Positions 31,647-43,899 of a stretch of DNA of 64,000 nt are shown here, in pieces. This DNA comes from Stictocephala bisonia (lineage: Eukaryota; Arthropoda; Insecta; Hemiptera; Membracidae): NCBI GenBank assembly GCA_035578905.1, contig JAQJVL010000029.1, positions 3,990,668 to 4,054,667 on the forward strand. The letters run 5' to 3'. The notes under the pieces are model-generated. The model did no database searches. It was given only the letters and a program-made list of their open reading frames with translations, and was not told the DNA's origin. The translations under genes and the position numbers were made by a program. Each line of letters begins with the position of its first letter. Within the stretch, counting starts at the first letter, position 1.

Positions 31647-34600
31647 CTTAAAAATATAATGTTGCATTAGGTTAAACAATAATGAAGATAGAATTACACT
31701 AAGTTGTTAAATTATGTTAAATGTTGGTTCACATAATTAAGTGGTTTTCCTTCAAAGTGATAAGTCACATTTACAATAATTATAAGCCCATTTATAATGA
31801 ACAAGTTAAGTTGGCAACTTTGCCACGGGGGCTTTTTGAAACAGCTCCTGTATCAACATTTTTTACTCAATCGCATATTATTTTATACTGTCTTGAGGAG
31901 AAAGAACTTTACAAAACACACAATTTTGCACATATTAAAAATAAGGTAGTATTGACAGACAAGTAAAATCAGCTGATTCAAACGATTTGCAACAATCAGC
32001 TGCGGCCACGTGCAATTTCTGCAGTTTTGTTTATCTGCAATAAGTAACCTATTTGTGTGTTGTGTTATTGTTTTAAGTCTGGAATTTAGTTTTATTTTAT
32101 TTAGTGAAAAAACAATATGTGTGAACTAAGCAACTCGAGTGCTATTGTGATGTTTTCGATTAATTTCAAGATAAATGTTTTATTAGCAACGATTTTTACA
32201 GTTATTAGCTGAAAATGCAATAAATATTCATTAATGATAATGAGTAACTATCAGCCGTTCAACATTTAATTACAACCTTCACCTGCTTAAAAACTTCCTT
32301 AAAAAAAATCAGCTGTTCTTTAAATTTATTATTGTAATTAATTAAGATTGTAATTAAATGTCAAACAGCTGATAATTACTCAATCCTATTAACAAACAAC
32401 TAAAATTGATTTTAAATAATCCATTTAAACAGCTGTTAATTTACTGAAATCATTGTTATTATGGATATGACTGAAACTAACTTACTCAAACTACAAAATG
32501 TGAAATGAATAAACATTTAGGAACTAAATTAAGATGTTATTGAATCATTTATGGACCAATTTTTGAAAATGATGTGTTGTTACATTTGGCATTGCATTTT
32601 CTGAGGTACTGTTAATTTAATGGCTTTTTGTAATATTGACAGTTTTCAAGGTTTTCAGTATTAATTATTTTGAAATGGCTAGAGATTTAAGCAAGTTAAT
32701 TATTGCCATTAATTATCTGAATAAGGCTGTCAAGTTTCAAATCATTTGCTCAATCAGTTTTTGTGGTATACATTTTGTACTCAAAACAACGGACACACAG
32801 ACTGAAAGCGAAACATAGTAGGACATGTGTTTAAATAAACTTTTTTGCTTGTTTTTTTTTCAACTATCACCTTCTGAAGTTGTGCCCTCACCCTGTATAT
32901 TTGACAGATCTTTTGACATTAGTTACATAAAAAATATCAAAATCAACTGTTGAAACCTAACAAACTACATTTAGTAGGAAAGTAATCAAGAAACACCATA
33001 AAAGATCGATGCAATGACTACAAAAATGTTATGTGCGATAGGTGCATTAGTAAAGGCTGAGATCTAAACACTGTATGAATACAGCCTGATGGGACAGATA
33101 TGAATATCGAGATTGGAGGTTTAATGATTCAATGGTGTGCTATTTCTATTTGCCTTAGTTGAGAGTTACTGGCTCTGTCTAATGCATGTCATGCACTTGT
33201 GGAGGGTTCATGCATCCCTGTGCACTGGCGTTGTGTAATGGTGTTAATAAAATTGTGGAACTGGTAAATAAAATAGCTGGGAGATTGAAACAAACATGTT
33301 ATGCTTTCCTGATGCGTTAGTTCTCTGGATAATTAATTTTATCTATCTATCTATGGAAATCTAGGCCTATTTTAAAAAAGCGTTTAAATACATTACAATC
33401 AGGATATATTTGGTTATAGTTTGCTTATTATCGTGAAAAGAATCAACTCATTAATTCTGTAATTTTGAAACACATACAATGCATATTTTTAATTGGTAGT
33501 AATTCTTTACAAGTAATAAATTATCTTAGCTATCATTGAAACATGTCGAAAAACCAACGTTACCTGAACAACACCATATTTGGGCAGGTGAATGGAAATC
33601 ATTGCCAAATAATCCAGGTAAAATATGATTTTATAAGCATTATTATTTGAAACCCCAAGCAGCTCCATCTTTTTCTCTATCCATTTCATACTTGTCGCAG
33701 ACCAGATGGCAATATCGTAATCCTGCATCAAGACAAACAAATATTGTGATCATACAATTCATATCATTATCTTTCTATTATTTATTCATTCATTATTTAG
33801 GCGCCGATCTTCAATACATGAGTGAATATGAGGAGCGAATGAGTGATGAGTGTAGTCATTTTTACTATGGTTAACTGTTTCATAGAAGGTTCCTTTATTA
33901 ACCTTGGTCAGCGTAACTAAGGCACCTATAGATTTACGTGGAATCTGAACCATGCAGTATTGATCTGATTTTCAATTAATTGACAAGCCTGGCACTCTGT
34001 TCTCCTCCATAGACAACATTCAGACCAAGACTATCACCTAACACAGGGACTTCAGACGTCTCCTTTAGTGTCCACATAAATGACAACCATGAGCTTGCAA
34101 TATGTCAGCATTAGAGTTTGTGACATAGCGATAGTCAGCAATTTCATACGCGGACGACACTGCTCTTGTCACAGATAACAAAGTAGTTGAGTTGTTGGAG
34201 AGCGACATCTATACATCAGTAACTAGAGCACATCAGTACTGCCTAAATAACGATTTAGTCTTCAATGCATCTTAAACAAAATGCTTCACATGGGGACGAC
34301 AAAAGGACACTGTAACTTTGCCCCTAGACCTAGAACAAAATCATCGACACAAAATACGCTGGTCTCAAACAATACACAACTCTCAATAACAGGCAATAAA
34401 TATTTTCCCAACCATTTCCATGCGAAAATTTGATTTTATGATTACTTTTTATCAGCAAGCCAACGTATGTGTGACCCACCCGCCCACCCATACACACACT
34501 GTGGTATTGGTGTCCAATGTGAGGCATCTGGGTGTTATAGTGGATGATCGTCTCATGGAATCAACAAGTCGATACATTGTGTGCAAAGCTCAGTTCGGCA

Positions 34601-37600
34601 CTTTTTGTATTGAAAAGAATAAAACTTATTAGCACACTGGAAGCAACGAAAACTGTTTATTATGCTCTTTTTGAAATACATGTTCATTATGGCATTGTGT
34701 TATGGGGAGGATCATACATCTCTAACCTCCAGCGAGTGTTAATTTTGCAGAAGTGTGCTGTGCAAATTATGGCGACATTAAGCCCTCAAGACAGCTGCAG
34801 AGAGGCTTTTAAGAGCTTGGGTCACAGTGGTGCCCATTTACATTACTGAGGTAATTGTACATGCTTCCAAAGAATGTCTATTGACGAACAGGATATCCAT
34901 GATCATCAAACAAGACATGGCAATGACTTTAGTCTGCAAGCACACAGAACTGCCTTATTCACAAAGAAACCTTCATATGCTAGAGCCAGACTATACAACA
35001 TGCTTCCAGAAGAAATGAAGAACCTTAGACCTCATGTTTCGAAGAGGAAAATTCGGAAATGGCTGCTGGAAAAATCTATATACATCCTTGAAGAATTTAC
35101 CACCATTTTAAAGAATAACAATTAAATCTTTAAAAAATATTTAATCTTTCCGTATTAAATCATTGATTGTATTGACGCAAATTCTGTTCTTAATGAATAT
35201 GAAAATAAAGTCTTTTGTCTATTGTACTCATTAATTTTTCGTGATGCATAAAGGTTATAAATAATTATGAATCATAGGATTTGATATGGAATGTTGTCTA
35301 GTTTGTTTTTTCTTTTCTCTGAGAACATATTTTTTTAGTCAAACACCTTCAGCGTGCCATATAATTACTGGTTATAAAAGATACTTTTACTCCAATAATT
35401 ATTACCTTTCTTATGCGTTTCCAGATTTATTTTACAGTTTCAACAAAACAGAATCAACATTTCTTGCAAAGTAAAATAAAACTAGACATTTCACAACTAT
35501 TATTTGAAGAAATATTTATTAGGTACCAACTCTATATGCAGATGTTAGGAACTCGTGCAAGTAGGGTCTCATCAGTTCATAGCCAGTTTCAGCAACTGAA
35601 CGATGGTCGAATAGTGTGTAGTCTATATCCAGTACAAGCAGCTTCTTTCCCTCTCGTGGCTCGTTCAGTATTTTCACCTGTAACAGTTTCAATAACCTCA
35701 CATTACTCGATGAAATTATTTTTACTTCTTGTTTCTAATGTTTTTCCTTTCAATAAATAAGCTCATAAATTGGAAGACTATTTACTTTAGATAAATTTGT
35801 TTCAGTTTGAAATAAAATTATTTACAGAACAATATAATAAAATCAAAACATCGTTGAGATAAAAACTAATTATTAAAATAACTGTAATTTATGATCAATA
35901 CCATTGTACGTGTATGGGCGAGCCGGTGGCCGAGTGGTCTAAGGCGTCAGGACTTTGAGCTTGGGTTAGAGATAGCGCTGGTTCGAATCCGGCCTAGACT
36001 GAAAGATTTATCAGTAATATTCACCTTGTACTGTACAGGTTCGCCCCCTTACTCTGTCTGAATAAGTTCCTCACACAGATCAATGGTCTATGGGGAATGG
36101 TCAGAGTAAGGTTAAGGAGGAGATCGGCCTCTCCTTTAAACACACACTGTACACTTAATTGAAAAAGATTGAATCATAAATTACAGTTATTTACTCATAA
36201 ATTGAAGTATTCAGAACTATGATAATGTTAACAGAGGAATAAACAAAGCATGAGGTATTTAACTTTTAAATCAGTTATGATGATTGGCGTAAAAAATGTA
36301 CCCAGACAAATACTGTTATATTCAAAAGCAGTCTGTTGAGTTTAGAAGTCACGTTTTAAAATAGTTTTCCTTTTAAATACAGTAGACTCTCGGTTATCCA
36401 AGGTAATTGGGACCGGGACCACCACGGATATGTACAAACTTGGATAGTAAGGGGGTTATGGTAAAAATAACATAAAAGCCATGAAAAAAGTAAAAAACTA
36501 GTTTATTACATGAAAAAACCTAAAATAGTGTAAATGTTGGAAACTGTAAAAAAGTTGGAACATCAGGTTATGTCTTTTAATGGCACAGTCTGAACATTGA
36601 TTGCTCAATAATGCACGTGGGAACCATTCATCATTTTAACGAAACAAAATTATCATATCAATACCACATTTGTCGTAACAGTTGGTTATAACGAAAACTG
36701 ATTGATTCATCATTTCAGTTTCGTTATAACCAACTGTTAACCATCTACCACTCATATCAAAACACTTAAATGAAATATTGAACAATAACAATAAATTACG
36801 ACAATATTTCCAATACTGTAATGTAAAATCACTAAAGTCAACAAACTAAAACTACTTTTAGTGTGAGAGCAGTCAACTAAGCCGATGATGTTAGGTGGTG
36901 ATGTGTCATGTGTGAATGCATTTAGGTGGGAAAATTAATTCTATAGAAGGGTACAATATCATAAATATGTCTCGTGACGGCCATGCAGCACCTTTTAATC
37001 TAGCACCAACAGCCAATAGACACTGATTAATTGTCAAATGATTATATGATGTGTCATGCTTTAGTTTTTCTTTTAATAATAACTTTATGTTTATTTTTTT
37101 CGTCTGGTGACTAGCTCGCTTAACCCGGAGGCTCAGTTAATCGGGGCTCAGATAACCGAGATTCTACTGTAACAAATATTAAGCGTTACAAAAATAATAT
37201 AAAGTTTAAAGAATATTTAGTCACATATTATTAAAATGTCTACTCCACGAATTAAAATGCATCCAAAATCACTTAAAAGTATAAAGTTACAAATGGAACA
37301 ATATAAGGTTATAAATGAGTGACACTCATCCCAATGTCAAGAAACAGATACGGTATGCAAATATATCGTCTACGTGGCAGAAGTGTGCAGCTGGAATACA
37401 ATTTGAATCCACCAGTAAATTACACAATAAAACTTGAAAAAAATATATATTTACTATCGTTTTTTAGCTTTCCGTTATATGTGGCCTTTTAAGTAGCCAT
37501 AACAAGCCGTCCTATGAAAAAAAAAACTCAGTTTCGTCCATAGGTCATGGACCCAAAAGTGGTAGGCATCATATTAGAAAGTCCAGTAGATTTTGGTCAT

Positions 37601-40600
37601 CATGAATGTGGTGACAAATTACCTAATATCTGTTGATCGTTGATTTAAGTCGTTAAAAATGTTGTTCAATGTTAACTTCCAATGTATTACTATGGTACTT
37701 TATCATAGTTCATTCATTCAATTCACTCTCTCTAACAATGGTCAATAGACACATATAACATTGAACTTCAAAAATAATTAAATTAAATAATGAATAGCCT
37801 AAATATTGCATCTTCAACAAAAAACTGCACATACAGTACTTCCTACATATACGAGGTACGTCCAGAAAGTAAGTTCCGTTTGGTAATAAAAATAATTTGT
37901 CTACAGATACAGAAAAAATATTTATTGCACTAAAATCTACAACTCTTAAACTACTTTTCTACATTGCCGAAATTTTGCAGGCATTTGTCATAGCGTGGCA
38001 CAAGTTTTTCTATGCCTTCTTCATAGAAGGTTGCCGCCTGTGTCTTCAACCATTTGGAAACATTTTCTTTCAGCTCTTCGTCATCGTTGAAGTGTTGACC
38101 GCCAAGGAAAGACTTCAGATGTAAGAACAGATGCAAGTCGCTAGGAGCGAGGTCAGGGCTGTACGGAGGATGGTCAAACACGTCCCAGCCAAATCCCTGT
38201 ATGAGGTTTTTCGTCACATTTGCAGTGTGTGGTCGTGCATTGTCGTGAAGGAAAACAACACCTTTGGACAGAAATCCTCGGCGCTTATTCTGTATTGCGC
38301 GGCGCAATTTCCTCAGTGTCTCGCAGTAAACTTCTGCATTGATTGTTTGACCTCGCGGTAAGAAATCAATCAGTAAGTTGCCTTTCCTGTCCCAAAACAC
38401 TGTGCACATGATTTTTAGAGGTGTCAAGATTTGTTTCGGCTTAACCTTTGCTGGAGATGAAGTGTGCCTCCATTCCATTGATTGCCGCTTAGTTTCTGGG
38501 GTGTCATAAGAAACCCAAGTTTCATCTCCTGTGACTATCTGTGACAGAAAATCTTCACCGCCTTCATCATAACGGTTCAAAAACTGAAGTGCACTACCCA
38601 TCAGTTTTGTGTTGCTCAGTAAGAATTTTTGGTACCCAACGTGAGCAAAGTTTTCGAAGTTTCAGTTTTTCGGTAACAATTTCATGAATTAATGATCGTG
38701 AGATTTGGGGGAATTCCATAGCGAGAGCACTCATTGTAAACTTACGGTTTTCCTTGATCTTCTCATCAATCGTGTGAACCAGTTCTTCTGTAATCAAAGA
38801 TGGACGCCCACTTCGTTCTTCATCATGCACTTCATTACGTCCTTCATTAAACTGTCGGACCCATCTTCTCACCATTGAATCACTCATCGCATTTTGTCCG
38901 TAAACCTCGCAAATTTGCCGATAAATGTCAATCGGTTTCACTTTCTTAGCATTCAGAAAATGAATCACAGATCTGATTTCACAAGCGGCGGGATTTTCGA
39001 TCAACACCAACATTTTAAACAAGCACAACAAAGCGTAGGAGACTGACAGCGATCTCAAAATGGCGCACGTTTCTTCTCCTTGATACAGAGCGTCTGCCGC
39101 GCATGCGTGGAACTGCGATCGCAGCGCTGCAGCGGATATAAATGGAAACGGAACTTACTTTCCGGACGTACCTCGTATATACACTGTATGGCTTTCAAAG
39201 CTACCTTCCAAACTCTAAGGAGGAGGAATACAAAATTAAAAATCATACCAATAATTACTATCTAAATAAAATGTCAAAAACTTGTGTCTTAGTGTTTAAC
39301 ATGCTTCCTAAAAGCTTTTAAGTATTGCAAGTAAGTTATTTCCAAAAAAATTCAAAAAAGTAGTATATTTTAAATGTATACAGCTATATGTGGCGGCGAC
39401 TGACATGTTAAAAAATGTTATTACACCTCCAAATGTCCCGAATTTTGGCCTGAAATTGGAACATGAAAAAGAATACATAATTACCATGAGTTCCTAAAAC
39501 CTTACAATTTAATTTTTTACTAGCCAAAAACTATTTTGAGCCTTTAAAGACCTCATGCCATCTTGACTGCTTTATATTCGTAATAGTATTTTTTATAATT
39601 TGTCCAAGGTTCAAATTCCCTCTGAGCCAATGGTCGATACTTCACTCTTTGAATAAAGTTCATGCATAGGCTTGCAAGCCCATGTGAACTGGCGAGTGGG
39701 TTTTTTTTTTTTTTAAAGAAAAGAATTATTGCTTTGAATTATCAATATTTAAATAAGAGCAATATCAAACACTAAGGTCTCAATTTTATAACATTACTGC
39801 GTGTTTTTATCAAACCATCCTAAAGCTTATAAATAAAATTGTACTGTCCTTTAACTCAATAATAGAATGAAATTTAAATTATAGATGATATACAATCATT
39901 TAACTACACATAAAAATATAAATAACTTATGTTCCTCATCTGCTGCAATAGGGACCCACTGGCAGCAAGTAGCCAAAGCTGCAGAGTGTCTGTGTTTTTG
40001 GCAAAAGTCTAAATTCAGGAAACAGAAGTTCTAGACTATAACTAATTCATGATTTATACCATACCTCATATTCGCGTACTCTTTTATCAACTTTGGCTAA
40101 GTAAACGTCTTTGTTTTCAATTGCTACTTCTTCTTCATCTTCAATATCAAAATCATCAAATACTTCAGGAAGGTCTTCTGGAGGAGTACTTGCATCAGCA
40201 ATATCTTCTTCTAAAGATCCCATCATCATTATTTTAAACCCAGGTTTAATATTTAAATGGGAGAGTCGGCATTCATCATCTGGCATTTTACCTAAAAACA
40301 TACGCTACATGTTAAGTTTGTTATTATTTTGAAAGAATATATATCAAAATTTTTTCGTAAACAATTATAATACTCTTCATTCAGTTATTTGTATCTACAG
40401 TTCATCTACCTCCTTCAGCCTATTTTAGAGTAAACATTATTTTCGTTTTCTTAATTATATAATTTATTTTCTACCAAGGTTAAATAAATGACATAATTTA
40501 AATCATTTATTTAACTTCTACACTTACTAACGATATCACTCGGTTGATAAGAAATTAATCACAAATGATTCAAACAAATACCGGATACGAAGGCTGTAAC

Positions 40601-42478
40601 AATAATTAAAGCCAATCAATACTAAACATGATTGGAAGAGGTTTTTTTTTAGCACTTATATCAAAACTTACAAAATCAACCCATTCTAGCAAGTCTTGTT
40701 GCATTTGATGCTAACCCTACACCAAATTTAAACATCCAGGAACAACGTTAAGACGAGATGGAAGTTGAGTCTCTAGTTTCTGCTTTTTGCTTGAGACTCG
40801 AGAGAAAGCAACTTTTGAATTATTTGATGCTGGAACAGATAGATTTGGCGCATTTGATCAATGAAGAAACATTTGTGGTTTCATCGAAAATTATGACAGG
40901 ATCAGAATAAAAAAATAATTTTTTAATCTGCTCAAGTTGTTTTTCACAGTTGTATATTTTACATAGTAATACATAGCCTATTGTTGTTTATTCATTTTTA
41001 AGATGCCGATCATCGAGATATGGGCGAATATGAGGGGTGAGTGAGTGTGATGAGCGAGTGTAGTCATTGTTACTATCTGAGTTCGGCTTAGCTCAGAAAG
41101 GACTATTTATTAATAGCCCAATAGCCAGGGTAACTATAGGTCCTACAGCTTTACGTGGAATCCGAACCACGTAGTATTGGTCTGATTTTCAGCTAACTGA
41201 CAAGTCTGACACTCAGTTCTCTTCATTACACAACATCTGGACCTTGACTTCAATACAACATTGACACCCAGACTTCTCTAATAATGTCTAAGTCAATGGC
41301 AACCATTGAGTGGATATTGTGTCGGTATTAACACGTTCACTGCGGGTGGCCCAGTACTGAACCATGGCACAGTGAGTGCCGCTTGCGCGTGGCCCAGAAC
41401 TGACCCAACCACACTATCCAGCAAAAATGGTCAGTATGAGCTGAGGATTATTCGAAGACGGAAATTATGTTGTTTTTGCGTCATTTAGGTGCCCCTTATG
41501 TTACGTTCAGTGTGGTTCCGATATCTGTAAAGTTGTGTTAATTATATTAGATGTTTGTGTCAGTGACATAGTATAGTTTTTCAGCATGTGGGGCTGGTTT
41601 TATCGAAATTGGTCCTGCAGTGAACGTGTTAGGAGGACCTAGCATGGAACCTATCGCGTACAATCTTCCAAACACTTTGTCCCCAAGTAGCTGGGTTACA
41701 GCACTGCGCCATCACTACCGGTTTTGTTATTATTTATTTAATGATATTTGTTTGTTAATACTTATCATCATTATTTATTATTGTCATTCTTATGTGGCAC
41801 AGCCTAATTTCATGTACAATGGATGAATGGCAGTAAAGTTTCTTATGACTTATGGTATTGAGAGACTTCTGAAAAAAAGCAAGAAAAAAGTAACCCTGCA
41901 TCTGACCCAGAGCCATATAAAATTTGATCCCAACCCAAACATTTGTAAACTGTTTATCAAGTAGATAACCCATGCTGGATTTTGGTAAAATGGTTTATTA
42001 TCCAATGGGGCCTCAGAATTTTTGTGATTATTGGCTTTGCCTCTTGATAAAAATTGTATTAACTTAAAATTAAGTTAACATAGTCAGAAAATGGAAATCA
42101 TTTAATCTTACAACTATGACTAAATTAATCAGTGGTCTTACTGATAAAAACATTAGCTAAGCAATTGACACCTCTTGTTGAAGTAAAATTATTTAAAAAA
42201 AAGTTGGAAGGGCTTAATTAATAGCATAGGGCCTAATTATTATCAAATTGCTAGTAAATACAATTAAGATAAGTATGATTAATTGCACAAATAAAATAAA
42301 CATTGTGCTTTCACCAACCTTTGTACTTCAAATTTAATAATTTTTGTCTTTCAGGTCTGACACCGGTTTTCTTGAAGATTGCATCTTTCAGTGCTCCAAC
42401 AGTGTCATTTTCTGAAAGAGAATCTACTTCATATTCTTTCCCACTCCATTTGATAATACACTTTACTTCATTTTCCAT
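31263..42478 (-). CDS. UBLCP1: UBLCP1: ubiquitin-like-domain CTD phosphatase, 5 exons
   Basis: UBLCP1 is a nuclear HAD-family Ser/Thr phosphatase that binds the proteasome through its ubiquitin-like domain and dephosphorylates it; it was first described acting on the RNA polymerase II CTD. Five coding exons (42319-42478, 40065-40291, 35531-35677, 33564-33722, 31263-31646) sum to 1077 nt, a 358-residue protein, with all junctions in phase. UBL domain: about 1-80 ([13 protein letters not shown]...FKIMMMG). Catalytic DxDxT: D146-I-D148-Y-T150 in [14 protein letters not shown]. Later HAD blocks: [42 protein letters not shown]. The vertebrate protein is about 318 residues; the extra length is a Lys-rich then Ser/Gly/Asp-rich tail. 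Introns hold many transposons. The donor after exon 3 (AGA|GTTGGT) is weaker than the others. Confidence 0.95.
32241..32381. repeat. Fold-back repeat in UBLCP1 intron 4
   Basis: GAGTAACTATCAGC followed by ACATTTAATTACAA on the left is mirrored as TTGTAATTAAATGT followed by CAGCTGATAATTACTC on the right. Arms of about 35 bp enclose about 70 bp. This is probably a small palindromic MITE. Nearby the word CAGCTG recurs many times. The rest of this intron (31647-33563) holds no recognised gene. Confidence 0.6.
33564..33722 (-). CDS. UBLCP1: UBLCP1 exon 4
   Basis: The acceptor ...TTGATGCAG precedes GATTACGATA. Encodes [20 protein letters not shown], then [20 protein letters not shown] and [13 protein letters not shown]. 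The donor CAG|GTAACG is strong. 53 codons, phase 0. Confidence 0.93.
33790..34060 (-). repeat. Dispersed SINE-like repeat, copy A
   Basis: Aligns with 41003-41327: shared GCCGATC.TC.A.A, GAATATGAGG.G, TTTACGTGGAATC(T/C)GAACCA, TTGA(C/T)AAG.CTGGCACTC-type and GACTTC...CTCTTTAGTGTC-like blocks. On the minus strand the block reads TGGTTC(A/G)GATTCCACGTAAA, resembling a pol III B box. The family is not named. Confidence 0.55.
34060..35226 (+). pseudogene. 5'-truncated Jockey-like LINE, RT end and 3' UTR
   Basis: Contains the RT core [19 protein letters not shown] (about 34145-34205), then [56 protein letters not shown], and a C-terminal [20 protein letters not shown]...[10 protein letters not shown] ending at a stop at 35123-35125, then AATAAAG near 35204. 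Several stops and frameshifts break it. An unrelated piece with the CCCACCCATACACACACTGT motif sits at about 34477-34512. The element lies in UBLCP1 intron 3, opposite to the gene. Confidence 0.85.
35531..35677 (-). CDS. UBLCP1: UBLCP1 exon 3 (catalytic DxDxT)
   Basis: The acceptor ...GTTACAG precedes GTGAAAATAC. Encodes [20 protein letters not shown] followed by [20 protein letters not shown] and HEFLTSAYR, with both catalytic aspartates. Phase 0 at both ends. The last codon reads Arg where a Glu might be expected, which would also fit a slightly different donor choice. Confidence 0.9.
35916..36175 (+). repeat. tRNA-derived SINE with intact A and B boxes
   Basis: Head GCCGGTGGCCGAGTGGTCTA has a perfect Leu/Ser-type A box (TGGCCGAGTGG), and GGTTCGAATCC about 60 nt later is a perfect B box. 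The acceptor stem cannot close (the 3' side does not complement GCCGGTG) and a long non-tRNA body follows, so this is a SINE, not a tRNA gene. It belongs to the same family as 5371-5615. It is preceded directly by the motif CAATACCATTGTACGTGTAT. Confidence 0.8.
36380..37169. mobile_element. Tigger/pogo-like MITE (790 bp)
   Basis: Left end CAGTAGACTCTCGGTTATCC; right end read inward on the minus strand CAGTAGAATCTCGGTTATCT; TA flanks at 36378-36379 and 37170-37171. Lies in UBLCP1 intron 2. No transposase. Confidence 0.8.
36679..36740. repeat. Strong hairpin inside Tigger MITE
   Basis: ACAGTTGGTTATAACGAAAA followed by CTGA, a 12-13 base loop, then TTCAG and TTTCGTTATAACCAACTGTT. Arms of about 24 bases are near perfect. 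Probably a small nested MITE. Confidence 0.8.
37951..38601 (-). pseudogene. Mariner transposase, catalytic part (frame 2)
   Basis: 216 residues starting [20 protein letters not shown]. The catalytic triad is visible: D26 ([10 protein letters not shown]), D120 ([11 protein letters not shown]), D155 ([13 protein letters not shown]). D120 to D155 has 34 intervening residues, the mariner DD34D signature. It ends ...[13 protein letters not shown]. It is separated from the DNA-binding half by a single frameshift, so the element is one small lesion from an open transposase frame but inactive as it stands. Confidence 0.93.
38594..39058 (-). pseudogene. Mariner transposase, DNA-binding part (frame 1)
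   Basis: Translation of real transposase probably begins at the internal [20 protein letters not shown] (about 39013). It contains the two helix-turn-helix units ([19 protein letters not shown], and [20 protein letters not shown]) and the [11 protein letters not shown] linker. It then hits a stop in the other frame, overlapping the catalytic ORF by 8 nt. Loss of frame occurs next to the conserved HKT...MGSAL boundary. Confidence 0.9.
39600..39714 (+). repeat. SINE-like repeat with B box and T-rich end
   Basis: AAGGTTCAAATTCCC is a good B box. The body TAAAGTTCATGCATAGGCTT then CCATGTGAACTGGCGAGTGG ends in a T run. Same family as 3380-3500. Confidence 0.55.
40065..40291 (-). CDS. UBLCP1: UBLCP1 exon 2
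   Basis: The acceptor TTTTTAG precedes GTAAAATGCC. It completes the glycine codon of exon 1 and encodes [30 protein letters not shown], an acidic linker and [10 protein letters not shown]. The donor GAG|GTATGG is in phase 0. Confidence 0.93.
41003..41327 (-). repeat. Dispersed SINE-like repeat, copy B
   Basis: Partner of 33790-34060 (see there). This copy keeps TTTACGTGGAATCCGAACCA intact and ends at the piggyBac-like MITE that begins at 41332. Confidence 0.55.
41332..41628. mobile_element. piggyBac-like MITE (297 bp)
   Basis: Perfect 12-bp ends CACGTTCACTGC / GCAGTGAACGTG. TTAA at 41328-41331 on the left; the right copy reads TTAG, so one target base has mutated. Inside near the left end GTGGCCCAG is repeated. 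Non-coding. Closely related ends occur in the element at 44783-45512. Lies in UBLCP1 intron 1. Confidence 0.8.
42319..42478 (-). CDS. UBLCP1: UBLCP1 exon 1
   Basis: Starts at ATG (42476-42478) and encodes [18 protein letters not shown]... to ...KLLNLKYK, the first strands of the ubiquitin-like domain. The donor follows one base into the next codon (AAAG|GTTGGT), giving phase 1. Confidence 0.93.
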
Positions 42479-42929
42479 AATTCAACATTTATTTGTATGT
42501 ACCTGTAAACTTTAAAGATTATAACTTTCAAATTTGTTATATATGTAGAGTTAGTGAGTACTGAGTGGTCGTAAATAAATACCAACTAGTTTTGTTTTCG
42601 TAGGCAAAACCTAACCTCAATCGAACACAAAACAAAACAGAAAAAAATTTTGTCCCCTTATAAACTTTTAAGTTTTCATGCCACCTCAAAGAGCGTAATT
42701 TTTTTATTTTATATCAATGTTATAAAGTTGGTGCTTTTTATCATATACCTTTTATTATATTATCGGTATAATAGAAGGTCTATGGTTTTATTGAAGCCAA
42801 TTATTGTATTTTTACAATAGATTGTTTTAGTAACTCAAAATTATAGGTATAGCGAAATAAAATTAAAGTTAGTTACTTTAAATAGTGATCATAGGATTCT
42901 TAGTAACGGTAATAGTTAATGTAATAGAG
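42479..42929. other. Upstream region of UBLCP1
   Basis: Contains the likely 5' UTR and promoter of the minus-strand gene. I cannot place a start site: no clear TATA box or initiator stands out. No other feature. Confidence 0.4.
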
Positions 42930-43470
42930 GCCTGGATTGGCCGGAACCATGAGTAAGTTGATTTCTACTTGTGTCATCTACTTACGGGTCATAGATAATT
43001 CAGGAAGTATCTGCACTGAACGGGGAAGGTCAGGTCACCTCAGTGCAAATACTGCCCGGAGGACGAGGACAATATTCATCACTCGTTCTTCGTATGTGGA
43101 CGCTTCGCTGGGTGGAGAAGAGCACTTGTCGCTGAGGTAGGTTCTGTTTCGGTAAACACCATAGTGGAGGCAATTCTGCAAAACGAAGAGGTATAGAGAA
43201 CTGTTGTGGCCTACGCCAACACAGTACTATGTGCCAAAAGTAAGAAAGGATGCCTGACTGACCCCTTGGTATCCAATATGGAGTAGAAAAATGACCTCGT
43301 CGTAAGAGCGCAAGACATGCGGTCAGCCATGAAGTCATCCAAAAGGGTTCCGGCTCGGATCACCGCGGCCCATAGGGGTTTTATTGGGTATTCCCTTAAT
43401 AGAAGATTATATTTAGGGGGTTAGTCTCACACTCAGTACGTAGACATTTTCCCTGCCCAAATAAAAAATA
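42930..43470 (+). pseudogene. R1-clade-like LINE C-terminus and 3' end
   Basis: One plus frame, with a few stops, reads HLLTGHR.FRKYLH, then SPQCKYCPEDEDNIHHSFFV followed by CGRFAGWRRALVAEVGSVSV and NTIVEAILQ. This is the CCHC-type zinc-knuckle region (C-x2-C...H...C) at the end of R1/LOA-like reverse transcriptases, where the sequence TGHG.F..YL..........C..C is usual. Truncated at the 5' side and inactive. Confidence 0.75.
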
Positions 43471-43899
43471 TAATTAAAAAATACAATAATTAACATAATG
43501 GATAAACTGTTATAAATAAAACATATGATATAAATAAGTCACAGATTAATAAATAAGACAAATAATAACATAAATAAATAAGATAATTATTGATGTCATA
43601 CATAATAAAGATAATAACCTAAGTAGATACGACAATTAATAATTTAAACAATAAATACAATAAAAATAATTAAAAGCAGGGGGGAGTAGAAAGAATGTCA
43701 AAATACAATAATAAATTTATTAGCAATATCAGCTTAGATATGTTATGAGTTAAACATACTGTTAATTCACACAAGTCATGGAATGGATCACAAAAAGCTA
43801 TTTTGCTCATTTACTTCTAAACTGATCAATTGGTAATGCTTTAACTCTAGCAGGTAATTTTTTGAAAAAAAAATTATACAATTTACTTTGTGAGAATGT
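43471..43899. other. AT-rich low-complexity intergenic
   Basis: Very A/T-rich with ATAAATAA-type runs (43490-43680), which may include the tail of the preceding LINE. No gene. Confidence 0.45.

Larger units (their letters stand above)
37852..39175 (-). mobile_element. Full-length mariner element (1324 bp)
   Basis: TIRs CGAGGTACGTCC(A/G)GAAAGTA and onward match over about 28-30 bp with one mismatch. TA duplications sit at 37850-37851 and 39176-39177. The two-part transposase frame occupies the minus strand. It sits in UBLCP1 intron 2, same orientation as the gene. Confidence 0.95.

Noticed and set aside
35916..36000. Possible functional tRNA-Leu/Ser gene with perfect A and B boxes
   Set aside because: The acceptor stem does not close and a SINE body follows; a second copy lies at 5371, so it is a SINE head.
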